Source of the DNA: Cryptomeria japonica | Lineage: Eukaryota; Streptophyta; Pinopsida; Cupressales; Cupressaceae | Length of the DNA: 64,000 bases | Direction: 5' to 3' | Assembly: GCF_030272615.1 (NCBI RefSeq) | Contig: NC_081414.1 | Location: forward strand, 913,147,648-913,211,647 | In this document: positions 55,701 through 64,000 of the stretch, one piece after another | Position numbering within the stretch: position 1 is the first letter of the stretch | Layout: each line of letters starts with the position of its first letter | Program-made: the position numbers and the translations under genes | The notes under the pieces: model-generated | Database searches by the model: none | Seen by the model: only the letters and a program-made list of their open reading frames with translations | Told to the model about the DNA's origin: nothing

Positions 55701-56133
55701 CTTCACCGGTAGCATTGAACCCAGTCACTCTTTGAATCACCTCCTTTGAAATCTTGATTGGTGCATTAGCCTCCAGCCACAAAAATTGATCATGAACCCT
55801 ACTTAGTACATATCTAACCCAGTCGTCATGAAACTGAATAGGAAAATCAAACACATTTACCAGACCCTTTGTCTTCAAAGATACAAATTTTGGCTTCAAT
55901 TGATCATTGTCACGGAACCTATTAAACTCATTTTGAATGAACTTATCTCCAAGTTCTTCGAGCTTGGAATGAATGTAGGAGCGAATATCTTCTACCAACA
56001 ATAAACCAGAGGGCACAGATGATAATGCACCTGTTTTGTCGATTTCACCAGCTTTCGTTGGGTGCATCTTGAACTCGGGTTGGGGTTCCTTGATAGCTTC
56101 AACCAACACAAGAGTCAATAACTGTGTTGCCAT
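52710..56133 (-). pseudogene. Unknown ~1140-codon second frame replacing pol
   Basis: From ATG at 56133 (MATQLLTLVLVEAIKEPQPE) one phase runs to 53830 with in-frame stops at 55687, 55306 and a few others. It then shifts by a frame inside a purine-rich simple repeat and continues to 52710. The first ~400 codons look globular: IRSYIHSKLEELGDKFIQNE, FPIQFHDDWVRYVLSRVHDQ, ISKEVIQRVTGFNATGEA, EIRFAFVVLGYRVYQSSRMN, YEVSADLVKIHINMLLSKPV. Next comes a charged region with VTKVRRSQRNKAPTIDEMVH and LEEYLIWNLHTFCRNSSEL, then a Lys/Arg/Glu repeat tract (53466-53810) and a predicted helical tail. The style of the globular part recalls proteins of plant transposon-associated type, but I cannot assign a family. 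No catalytic motif is visible. Confidence 0.65.
53590..53870. repeat. Purine/pyrimidine simple repeat (cttcctcttt type)
   Basis: Imperfect units of ttccttcctctgttttctt type recur about every 30 bases. On the minus strand they encode a Lys/Arg/Glu-rich segment of the unknown second frame. The frameshift in that frame lies here (53810-53830), as expected of slippage. Confidence 0.8.
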
Positions 56134-56589
56134 GATGACCTTCAATAAAGATTTTCTTAGATGTAGTTGAAAAACCTTTCTTAGGGAATGCCAAACACCA
56201 CTATCGCTCTGCTTGAATTTCTTTTTTGCACAAACAAAGCTTAGCAATTTTCAAATCGCCTTGGAACACTTGGTAGCTCAAGAAAATTCACAAGTCGTTA
56301 GGTAAATGAAATTGTGCTATCATTTCCTTATTTATCCATTGAGTTTTATCGGTGCTAGGATCCAACGGTTAGATTTGAATCTCACAACTTAAAGTACACC
56401 GATTTGACTTCACCGGTTATTTATTGCCACTCACAAGACAAACTTAAATTAAGAACTTTCAGACCAAATTTTGTACATCACAACTATGCAGATAAACACA
56501 TCCTTATATTTGTTGAGGGGATTCAAGAGTAATCTTACCATATGTGCTCCCCCTGGGCATCAGTATGCCTAGTTGGAAGTGGAATTGTC

Positions 56590-57200
56590 ATCACCGATGG
56601 ATGATGATTTGGTATCAGAATGTCCTTGTCCTTTTTTTCCTTCATCCTTCTTGATCCATGTCTTTTTCATTTCATCTCTAGCTAGATGGTTGATCTTGTG
56701 GCAGTTAAAACATGCCATACTAATTGTCCTCCATGGTCCTGGATTGTTTTTCTAACCCATCCTCATTCTGCATGTTTCGGCAACATGACCAAAATTACCA
56801 CACATGGAACAGGTGGCATTCAACTGATTACTCTTTTATTAGGACTAACCGGTTTGAACAGTGGCCTTGATACCTTTATCTTGAACCTGCATTCTTTTGA
56901 TCTGTGTCCAAACTTATTGCAAGTGAAGCAATGTCCATTAAATCTTTTTGCACTTGATGGGCTACTTGATTGAGATCTACACTCATAAGCAATGTGATCG
57001 TACTTATGACAATTGTGACAGTAACCATCAAAAGTAAAAGTCTTCTTTTGATTAACCGGTTTATTCCTACAGTCAGTGGTCTTATGACCCAATTTTTCGC
57101 AATGATTATAAGAGAATTTGAAAGACTTCATACCTCTCGCTTCTTATTGATTTCTTTTATCATCCTTCATTCTTTTGGATTTAGATGATTCTCCAGTTTC
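56590..57200 (-). pseudogene. Zinc-knuckle C-terminal part of gag (51228-60389 element)
   Basis: A minus-strand frame (56820-57131) has a knuckle with the first Cys lost (YNHCEKLGHKTTDC) and two intact CX2CX4HX4C knuckles, CHNCHKYDHIAYEC and CFTCNKFGHRSKEC. A fourth, CSMCGNFGHVAETC (~56765-56810), and a partial fifth, CFNCHKINHLARDE, follow in another phase. Four to five knuckles in series are more than the usual one or two of plant gag. It continues the coiled-coil part on the far side of the solo LTR, with one stop near 57145. Confidence 0.8.
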
Positions 57201-57273
57201 CATAGGACCTGAACCAAGGTAACCAAGACCGGTTATATCCTTTGTTCTTCTTTGAGCCTTCAACTGTTTATCT

Positions 57274-58470
57274 TGTTAGGCCCAATATGGAAAGCTAATG
57301 TACTGAGAGGGGAGGGGTGAATCAGTACTTCAAATCCTTTTATCAACAATATCTTTACTGTTATGCATAAACCAAAAACTATTGTAACATAACATAAAGC
57401 TAAAACAAATAAGTAACAATCATACATGATTCACTCCATAACACATATATTTTGGTTACGCAAAAACTCTTGGTTAGAGAGAAAAACTGCGGTGGGGATG
57501 GCACCCACAACTTCACTACTGCAATAATAAAGAGTGCTCGGTTAGAGCTACATATTTAGCTATTTCTGATAGCTTACCCTATTAGGAGTAACAAGATCTA
57601 TTAGATCTACCTTGCTAAAGAATTTTACAACACTACATAAATGTTGCACCTAGTTAGAGGATTTACAATTTATAGACTTGATTAGAGTCTTTTACCCTGT
57701 TAAAGGTTTCTCTTACAACTTCAAAATATTACAATAAGATTTTACAAATATCTGCAACTTTACATCTGAAATGTTGTAGCATATTCTATGTGCTCAAAAT
57801 AAGATTACCTTGCCTATAGCATACCTCGGTAACTCATAAAGTAACTCGGTAAACCCTTCTGTTTATTTTGTTCTTTGACTATTCTCTAATAACCTTCTCG
57901 GTGACCTCTGTGTCTCTATAACAGTCATAATACTCTGTGATTTCTCGAGTATCACATAAGTCTTTCTTCATACACATATGCACACACATTTCTCTCATTC
58001 ACATATATCTAACCCTAAATTCATGTTGTATAAATAGATTTCTTATGTCGGTGACCTGATTCATTGCTTTGATCTTACAAACATGATTTCTCGAATAAAT
58101 AACCATGCAAAATATTTCATTGGTTAGATGAACTCAAAATTTTACAAAATCTATATGTGCAATTTCCAATGTGATAACGGTTCTATGTGCCTCGATCTTG
58201 TAACACGTTTTCATATGTGTGTCCAGGTTCAATGAATCTGGTAACATGTTTCACTCGGTGTATATCAACTCAATGTATTATCTTTACTGCTCGGTAGACA
58301 TGAAATAACACTCAGTAGACAACTTGGTGTATACTGGGCTCTGTGACTGTTTTCCTTCTGTAACCGACTAGACTGTTCATACCAACTAAATATTTCGGTA
58401 GTGGTAACCGACTAGAGTATATAGAATGACTTTGTATATAAAACTAATGGCAATTTGATAAGTAGTAACA
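57274..58470. repeat. Solo LTR inside gag (1197 bp), TSD TATCT
   Basis: It starts TGTTAGGCCC and ends AGTAACA, flanked by perfect TATCT at 57269-57273 and 58471-58475. Neither a PBS nor a polypurine tract adjoins. It shares the sequence ctgagaggggaggggtgaatc (57303 on) with the surrounding element's LTRs and a similar bank of aggatttac / ggttagag repeats, but most of its length is different, so it is a related but distinct family. Its orientation is not certain; the start motif suggests it matches the LTRs around it. Confidence 0.85.
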
Positions 58471-59092
58471 TATCTACCTTCTCAGAGCTTTCATTGAACT
58501 TTCTAAGCTTCTCATTTCTCTCATTCTCATTTTTCAACTCACTTTTGAGTTGTTCAATCTCTTTCATCATCTTCTCCTTTTCTTTTGCATTGTCATTCAG
58601 ATGTTTGTGTATGTATTTATTCTCCCGAGTAAGAACTCGGATTTCTTTATCTTTCTCAATCATGGTTGCATCATTTTCTCTTAGGGCATCTTCAGCAAGC
58701 CTCCTGGATCTTTCAACTTTTGACGGTTCTTCTTCTGTCTCCCTTTTTCTTTCATCAACACTTTTGTTGGCTTCCAGTATCTCAGTCATTCTCAGGGCCT
58801 GACCTTCATGTTCCCTTTTGAGATGTGTGACTTCTTCGATCAAATTCTTGTTCTTTTCCATGAGTTCTGAGACTGCTTCTTCAGCTTCTTCATATCCACT
58901 CTGTTCAGAGAGTTGATCTATGATATCCTGACTTTCATTTAGTTGTTGAGCTAATTCCTTCATTTTTGCAAGAGATTTTCTTAGTCTCTCTTTCAGCTGA
59001 GCAATGATCTCATTGACTTCATCAATCTGCTTCTGATACAGGTACTCTTCCATGATCTTTATCCTCAATTTGTTAAGCATCACTTTAGAGGA
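58471..59092 (-). pseudogene. Coiled-coil N-terminal part of gag (51228-60389 element)
   Basis: About 200 codons open from just after the PBS; the first ATG is near 59078 (MLNKLRIKIMEEYLY). Nearly the whole stretch is heptad-like and charged: KQIDEVNEIIAQLKERLRKS, MKELAQQLNESQDIIDQL, MEKNKNLIEEVTHLKREHEG, KDKEIRVLTRENKYIHKHLN, MMKEIEQLKSELKNENERNE. This predicts a long coiled coil and not the usual compact gag helical domain. The frame is intact up to the solo LTR, where it is cut. It could oligomerise the gag particle. The coiled coil is secure; calling it gag depends on its place after the PBS and the knuckles beyond the insertion. Confidence 0.75.
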
Positions 59093-59097
59093 AATGA

Positions 59098-59109
59098 GAT
59101 CTGATACCA
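59098..59109 (-). other. PBS of the 51228-60389 element
   Basis: Minus strand TGGTATCAGATC, one mismatch at the inner end from the initiator-Met site, two bases from the LTR. Confidence 0.82.
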
Positions 59110-59111
59110 AT

Positions 59112-60389
59112 TGTTAGATCCAACCGATACTGAGAGGGGAGGGGTGAATCAGTGCATTACCGGTTTTTACTAATTGAAACTTTAGCTTTAAATATGAGCT
59201 AATTAACCATTCACCAATGTACATGAAAAGATACACAAAGACACATATTTATCTTGTGGAAACCCAATAGGGAGAAAACCACGGTGTGAGTAGGAACTCA
59301 CAAAATTTGTACTCTTCTAGAGTATGCCCGATGAAGAGCCATCCGTGTTAGGAGATTACAAAGACACTAGTTAGGTGCCACCCGGTTAAAGGATTTTGAT
59401 GAAGGTCGGTTAGTGCCTTTACCCTGTTAAAGGTAGCCTGATTACAGGACTTAGAACATCAATTAAGATGTTACCCGATTAAGGGATTTATACAATGGGA
59501 CCTGTCAAACTCCACCTAGTTAAGGGATTTATATTGCAGTCATTTCAAAACAATAGATAAAATGATCAGATACATGAAGCTACACATTAGCCTGATCAAA
59601 TCACAATTAGGCATCAGTCTTGGTCTACATCAGTTGTGTTTGTCCTTCACAACTCTTCCTTCTGTCGGTTTGTTGATACTTGATTCCTGCACTGCCAGAC
59701 CTCTATCATCGGAGTCACTTCTCTGTGAAACCCCACTCTATCGTTCTTCTGTCACTCAGCTCAGCATGCTCTGAAACTCCCCCTGTGTTCTTTTTCACAT
59801 TCAACTTTAATCACCTTGAAAATAACCTTCTCATTAATGAGATTTTTGTATTTATAGATCCTTAAGTCTTCCGCCTACTTTTCCCTCCAAAACATACCTT
59901 TCAAAATTCCATTGTCAAGCCTTAAAATGCACTTCTGAAATCATGCAGGAATCTTTGTCAATTCTATCAAACATGTCGATATGTCCGTTGGTTGACTAAG
60001 AGAAGAATTTTGATTTAGCTAATTGTAATTGAACGTTACTAGTGTGTCGGTTACCGACTTTTCCGGTGAACCGATCAATACCTTGACTAGCCAATTTCTT
60101 CCAGTGTACCGGTTTAGTCTTTTCTTAGCTGGTGGACGTCTTCCTTGCTGATCTACTCACCGCTACTCGATCGCCTTGCTGCTTTTCGGTCTACTACTTG
60201 TCGATCTACTGGTTGCCAGTATACTTACTGTCTGTCGGTTCACTCACTGCCCGGTCTTACTGTCTACCTGTTTATTCACTGCCTGGTTTGCTTACTCACT
60301 AAAGATTGGGAAGACTAAGAAGATGATGTTGCCAACAATGACAACCATAATGTTTACCGGTCATACAAAATTGCATCAGAATGCCAACA
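59112..60389 (-). repeat. 5' LTR of the 51228-60389 element
   Basis: 1278 bp, highly similar to 51228-52517. It lacks about 30 bases after ccaatgtaca that the other copy has near 51340-51365. Confidence 0.85.
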
Positions 60390-60394
60390 AAATT

Positions 60395-62088
60395 TGGGTC
60401 CCAACAACAAAGCCTAAGAGGTACCGAAGTACAATGAAATCTTTGTAAAGTGGAGAAAAAGTAGAAAACCCCATGGGAACAAAACGCCTCTCCAAGAAGA
60501 GATGAAAGCTCAAGTGAAGGACTAAGAAGCCTCCAAACAAGAGTGTTCCAAAAGATAGGAACAAAAGACGAGCATGAATAATCACTGAAGCATGAAGAAG
60601 CTGCAAACACTGTCATCGAATGACTGCTATGATGTTGAAAAAAGAACCTCCTCTGAAACAAAAGATGATCAGGATCAAGAAGACATGAATTTGCATGAGT
60701 TCCCTCAATGACACTACTCAAATATGAATCAGATGGTAAACACAGACAAAACATCTGGAATTTGAAGATACAAATGGCATGAGTACCAACAGTTTAAAGA
60801 ACTGATCAAATGAAAAAATGGAAGTTCACCTCTGAAAAAGGAATGCAAGAGTGTCCATATGGTATGTATTCCATCTCCCCAAAATGCATAGGTACCAGTC
60901 GCTGCATCCGCCTAGTACATAAGAACAAATACTGAATACATAGCTCACTCCAATATGAAAGAAAGGAAGCATTAGCACCAACAGTAGAACCCCCCCCCCC
61001 ATAATACTGACAAGGGAGAGGTATGACAGGTACACTGAATCTGAAAGCCATAATGTAGTGCATGAAGAAGAACCAAGAACATGTGACCATGCAAACATGA
61101 AAGTACAAGCAAATACAAAGGGTGTGCAAACCAAGGCACACACGCATGAGAAAGGTATGAAGGCAAACACCAAACCCCCATGGCACTTTATATCATAGTG
61201 CGAGTACAATAAGACACAAAATTGATGTGCAAGATCCCATAATACACGTGCAATACATAGGCACTTTATCTCAGTGCGTTTACAAAATCATAAGTGCTTA
61301 CAATGAAAGCTTAAAATGACAAAAAAAGACACAAGACTGGAAATACATAAAGAACAGCCAAAAATGAGTCATCCCACGCAAACTAGAATTTTCCACGACA
61401 TCATATATCCAAGTAATTCACCAGAGTGTGAAAACACAAAAAACTAAATAAAATGTACTTGGAGTAAAATTTGGAAAAGTGCATGGATGGCTGTGAAGAG
61501 CTTTGAAACACCATCCCAACATTGCTAGAATTGCAAAAATTGGAGAAACTGGTGAAAAGTTATGAGCTCGGAACAGAAAACAACACCTCTGACTTCGAAT
61601 GGTTGTAAAATACACCAGCAGAAAAACTAGGTGATGAAACCCACAAATCTGGAAAGTAGACAAAACCAGCTTTCCGATAATATCGTATGCCCAAGTTATG
61701 GCCGAAAAAAAAAAACCTCTTTTAAGGCACAAAGAGGGTTCAAAGAGGGCCATTATGCAGTCCGTATTGCTGACATCAGCGCTAGTGCAATGTACTTTTT
61801 CTACAAAGGGTTTTCTTTTTTTTTTTAATTAAAAAAAATCTTTTAACATGCACAAACTTGATTTCTAATTTTTTTTTTAACAAAAAAAATTAAAAAACCC
61901 AGCAATCAAAATTTATTATGAAAATGGGGGTTTTGGGTGTTCAAAGTTCAACGGTGAGGTCCGCTTGAACCCAAAATGCTCATAAACAAAAAATCTCCCT
62001 AGATGTAAATAAAAAACTCGGAAAAACTTGAAACCCTAACCTCCAAAAAATCTTCTGAAAAATCATGAACAAATAGCAGCAGATGTAG
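60395..62088 (-). other. Non-coding interior of the outer TRIM/LARD-like element
   Basis: Frames up to 151 codons occur on the minus strand, but they are Ser/Phe/Leu/Cys-rich, overlap one another in three phases and show no motif. A C10 run lies at 60992-61001, and A/T runs lie at 61690-61900. I judge it untranslated. Confidence 0.5.
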
Positions 62089-62100
62089 GCTCTGATACTG
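62089..62100 (-). other. PBS of the outer TRIM/LARD-like element
   Basis: Minus strand CAGTATCAGAGC, two mismatches at its outer end from the initiator-Met site, touching the LTR. Confidence 0.75.
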
Positions 62101-62369
62101 TGAAGAAGTTGAGAAATACAACTTCAGAGATCCCAAGAACACCTGCAAGCAAAATACATGTCACAAGAGAAGAATGGAGGCAAAAACACAATAATAGATC
62201 TGAAGAAAAAGATTATCATTCAGAGAGGGAATCAAATAAAAAGTACAATACAATCCTTATAAAAGGACAATATCAACCCTAAAGGTGTGCAACCCTAAAG
62301 AAACCCTAAATAATTAATAGACTAATAATTAAATAAATAATTATTAGCTAATACAAGATAACTCTAACA
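62101..62369 (-). repeat. 5' LTR of the outer TRIM/LARD-like element
   Basis: 269 bp, starts TGAAGAAGTTGAG and ends CTCTAACA. Confidence 0.8.
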
Positions 62370-62374
62370 AAAAC

Positions 62375-63405
62375 AAAATAGGTGTAAAAACTGAATGAGA
62401 TATCCTTATTTTTCCTTTAACTTCTTTTCAAACTGAACAAAACAAAAAGTAGAAACCAAGCCTTGTTTTTTCAATCAAATTTCTTTTCAAATCTAAGAAG
62501 GAACAACAAGATAAACCGTTTTGATCTTCCCCACGAAAAATGACCAAGATATTGTTCAGATATTACCTATTTTAAGGCAACCAAAAGTCAAATAGAAGAA
62601 GAACATAACCTATCTTTTGCAACTCCATTTTCAGCCTGCTAAAATCCACCATTATCTTTACCTCTGCATTCACTTAGTCCTCACAGTCAAAACCATTTTT
62701 CAGGTCTGTGGAATGAAAGTCGGTTAGGGCTCCAACAACCCTCCAAAAACAAAATAACATACTTGCCCTATTTGCATTTCCACATTTCCGAGTACTAAAG
62801 AAAAACCAAATATCTTGTGAATTCCAGCTAAGGATATTTGTGATGCTCGACAAAATAATAACATGGTCTTTTTTGTTTACAAAACCTTGCTCATGTGGAT
62901 TGTTGCTCACGCGCATCGCCAAATAGTTTTCAAACTAAGTTTGACTTGATCACAACCAAGGAGTATTATTTATACACCTGATGATAAAGAATCAACACTT
63001 ATCATGTAATATTCATACAACATGTATTGAGTGGAGGCCACAACAATAGATATAAAAGATGCCACTTATAATATTAAAAAAAAAACATTTTGACTAGTCA
63101 AGTCAAATTCCAATAGGCAACTTAGGCAAACCCATATCTTCTAAGTGCTTATAATATGAACTTGATAAGGATAAACAATGCTAAGATATATGCACCGAAG
63201 AATCAATTAGTTCAATGAAGATAGACCCTCAGAAAGCCTGATGAGAATGTGCCACTATAGTGAACTGAATGAATCACTTCAAAAACTCAACCTTGCAAGG
63301 ACATCTTACAACCAGATACATACTAGTATCATATCTTTATTGAAATAATAACAACTTGTGATCTTGTGTTCTAACAAGACCTTAATATTCTAACAAAAAT
63401 GATAT
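62375..63405. other. No gene recognised
   Basis: An 82-codon minus-strand frame at 62674-62922 (VNKKDHVIILSSITNILSWN, CFWRVVGALTDFHS) is the only notable one. I do not recognise it and its reality is doubtful. Confidence 0.4.
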
Positions 63406-63853
63406 TGTTAGAATACTAAGCCCTTATTAAAGACAAAGATACATACGATATTATATTCCAATTAAAGACAATTCATAGACATATATCAACTTGTAAGAAT
63501 GCGCAACAAGGTAATCACAAGATCGAATTGACATAGCATTGTATGTGTTATCAATGAATCAAATAGGCATCACCATGAACCTATGAACAACATAGAACCC
63601 TTCATCTACACATGTAGCCAAAACATCAGTAACACAAATACATTAAATTTGAATGTAAGCAAGATGTTGTCCACTGAACCAACAGAATACCAATACCAAG
63701 TGAAACCATCTGAATGTAAGCCATGCCATGAATGGCAATGCCAATATCGATGCACTGAATATTATCAAACTGAATATGCCATATGCTAAGCATCAAAGTG
63801 CTAACCAAATAGTTTTGTCATCAAGGACAAATAACACAAATGAGAAATCAACA
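63406..63853 (-). repeat. Probable 3' LTR of a further element at the right edge
   Basis: A TGTTAGAATACT start at 63406 and an ATCAACA end at 63853 are followed at 63854-63865 by aattcccccttt, which on the minus strand is a polypurine tract (aaagggggaatt) closely like that of the element at 51228. The partner LTR would lie beyond the window. The low boundary is tentative. Confidence 0.45.
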
Positions 63854-63870
63854 AATTCCCCCTTTGTCCT

Positions 63871-64000
63871 TGAAGGCAAAAACTGAGCCATCTAAATGCA
63901 AACCGCTGAGCCAACTGAACCAAAATGCAAACCGCTAATCCAACTAAACCAAATTCAAAATTTGAGCCAATTGAAGCCAACTGAACCAAAATGCAAACCG
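63871..64000. repeat. Short tandem-like repeats, edge of window
   Basis: The unit gccaactgaaccaaaatgca followed by aaccg recurs at least three times with variants (ctaatccaactaaacc, gagccaattgaag). It lies just inside the probable 3' LTR and runs off the window. Confidence 0.65.

Larger units (their letters stand above)
51228..60389 (-). mobile_element. Large LTR element with gag and an unknown second frame, no pol
   Basis: LTRs at 51228-52517 (1290 bp) and 59112-60389 (1278 bp) start TGTTAGATCC and end TGCCAACA. Flanks AAACT (51223-51227) and AAATT (60390-60394) are a TSD with one C/T change. On the minus strand: LTR, PBS, coiled-coil gag with zinc knuckles (split by a solo LTR), second long frame, polypurine tract, LTR. 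No protease, reverse transcriptase, RNase H or integrase motif was found in any frame in 6.6 kb of interior. It is therefore a large non-autonomous derivative. Confidence 0.85.
50850..62369 (-). mobile_element. Non-coding LTR element (TRIM/LARD-like), host of the second nest
   Basis: LTRs at 50850-51145 (3') and 62101-62369 (5') start TGAAGAAGTTG and end CTCTAACA. A PBS (minus strand CAGTATCAGAGC, 62089-62100) touches the 5' LTR and a C-run on the plus strand (polypurine tract on the minus) touches the 3' LTR. Flanks AAAAT (50845-50849) and AAAAC (62370-62374) are a probable TSD with one C/T change. Removing the 9.2 kb insert at 51228-60389 leaves about 2.35 kb with an interior of 1.78 kb and no recognisable gene, so it depends on other elements for mobility. 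Confidence 0.8.

Noticed and set aside
60299-61209. Minus-strand frames of 126-151 codons rich in Cys, Phe, Leu and Ser
   Set aside because: Three phases overlap, composition follows the T-rich strand, and no motif appears. They lie in the interior of a non-coding LTR element or its neighbour's LTR.

Overview
The window looks like intergenic DNA of a large-genome seed plant, most likely a gymnosperm. The grounds are stacked Ty1/copia and Ty3/gypsy retrotransposons, an L1-type LINE whose encoded RNase H is of plant type, a plant mobile domain (PMD) fragment and a probable PPR remnant. I found no intact cellular gene, rRNA, tRNA or CRISPR array. Lineage is inferred from element style only.

Layout. 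1-6466: 5' part of a minus-strand Ty3/gypsy element, probably Tat/Ogre-like. It has broken gag, a 2.7 kb leader full of short degenerate repeats, a primer binding site (PBS) and a 1.45 kb LTR, and it is inserted in a decayed PMD gene (6467-7160). 8071-~9120: probable LTR of a plus-strand gypsy element. 10334-13836: a compact LTR retrotransposon with perfect target-site duplications (TSDs) ATAGG. It has no polymerase, but a 953-codon frame of a protein I do not recognise sits in the gag position. 16434-17839: solo LTR of the family at 5015-6466, also with a perfect TSD. 19604-27602: complete 8.0 kb minus-strand LINE with a 16-bp TSD, decayed ORF1 and ORF2, and an extra 3' frame (ORF3). 30476-35446: complete plus-strand copia element with broken polyprotein.

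36390-48132: a three-part nest. A minus-strand copia element (TSD AACAT) was entered by a gag-only, non-autonomous copia element (38750-40490) and by a 5.57 kb plus-strand Ty3/gypsy element (41285-46850). The gypsy element has one uninterrupted ~1508-codon gag-pol frame, and its 500/501-bp LTRs differ only by one T in a homopolymer, so it is very young and possibly competent.

50850-62369: a second nest. A non-coding TRIM/LARD-like element contains a 9.2 kb element (51228-60389) with 1.28 kb LTRs, a coiled-coil/zinc-knuckle gag and a ~1140-codon unknown second frame in place of pol. That gag was in turn split by a solo LTR (57274-58470, TSD TATCT). From 63406 the window probably enters another minus-strand LTR element.

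The sequences therefore act as a stratigraphy of insertions, not as a pathway. The best candidates for undescribed biology are the three unknown frames carried by mobile elements (10673-13531, 19953-20702, 52710-56133) and the repeat arrays in the gypsy leader. Boundaries given with a TSD are exact by eye. Domain calls come from reading translated motifs, and no database search was run.
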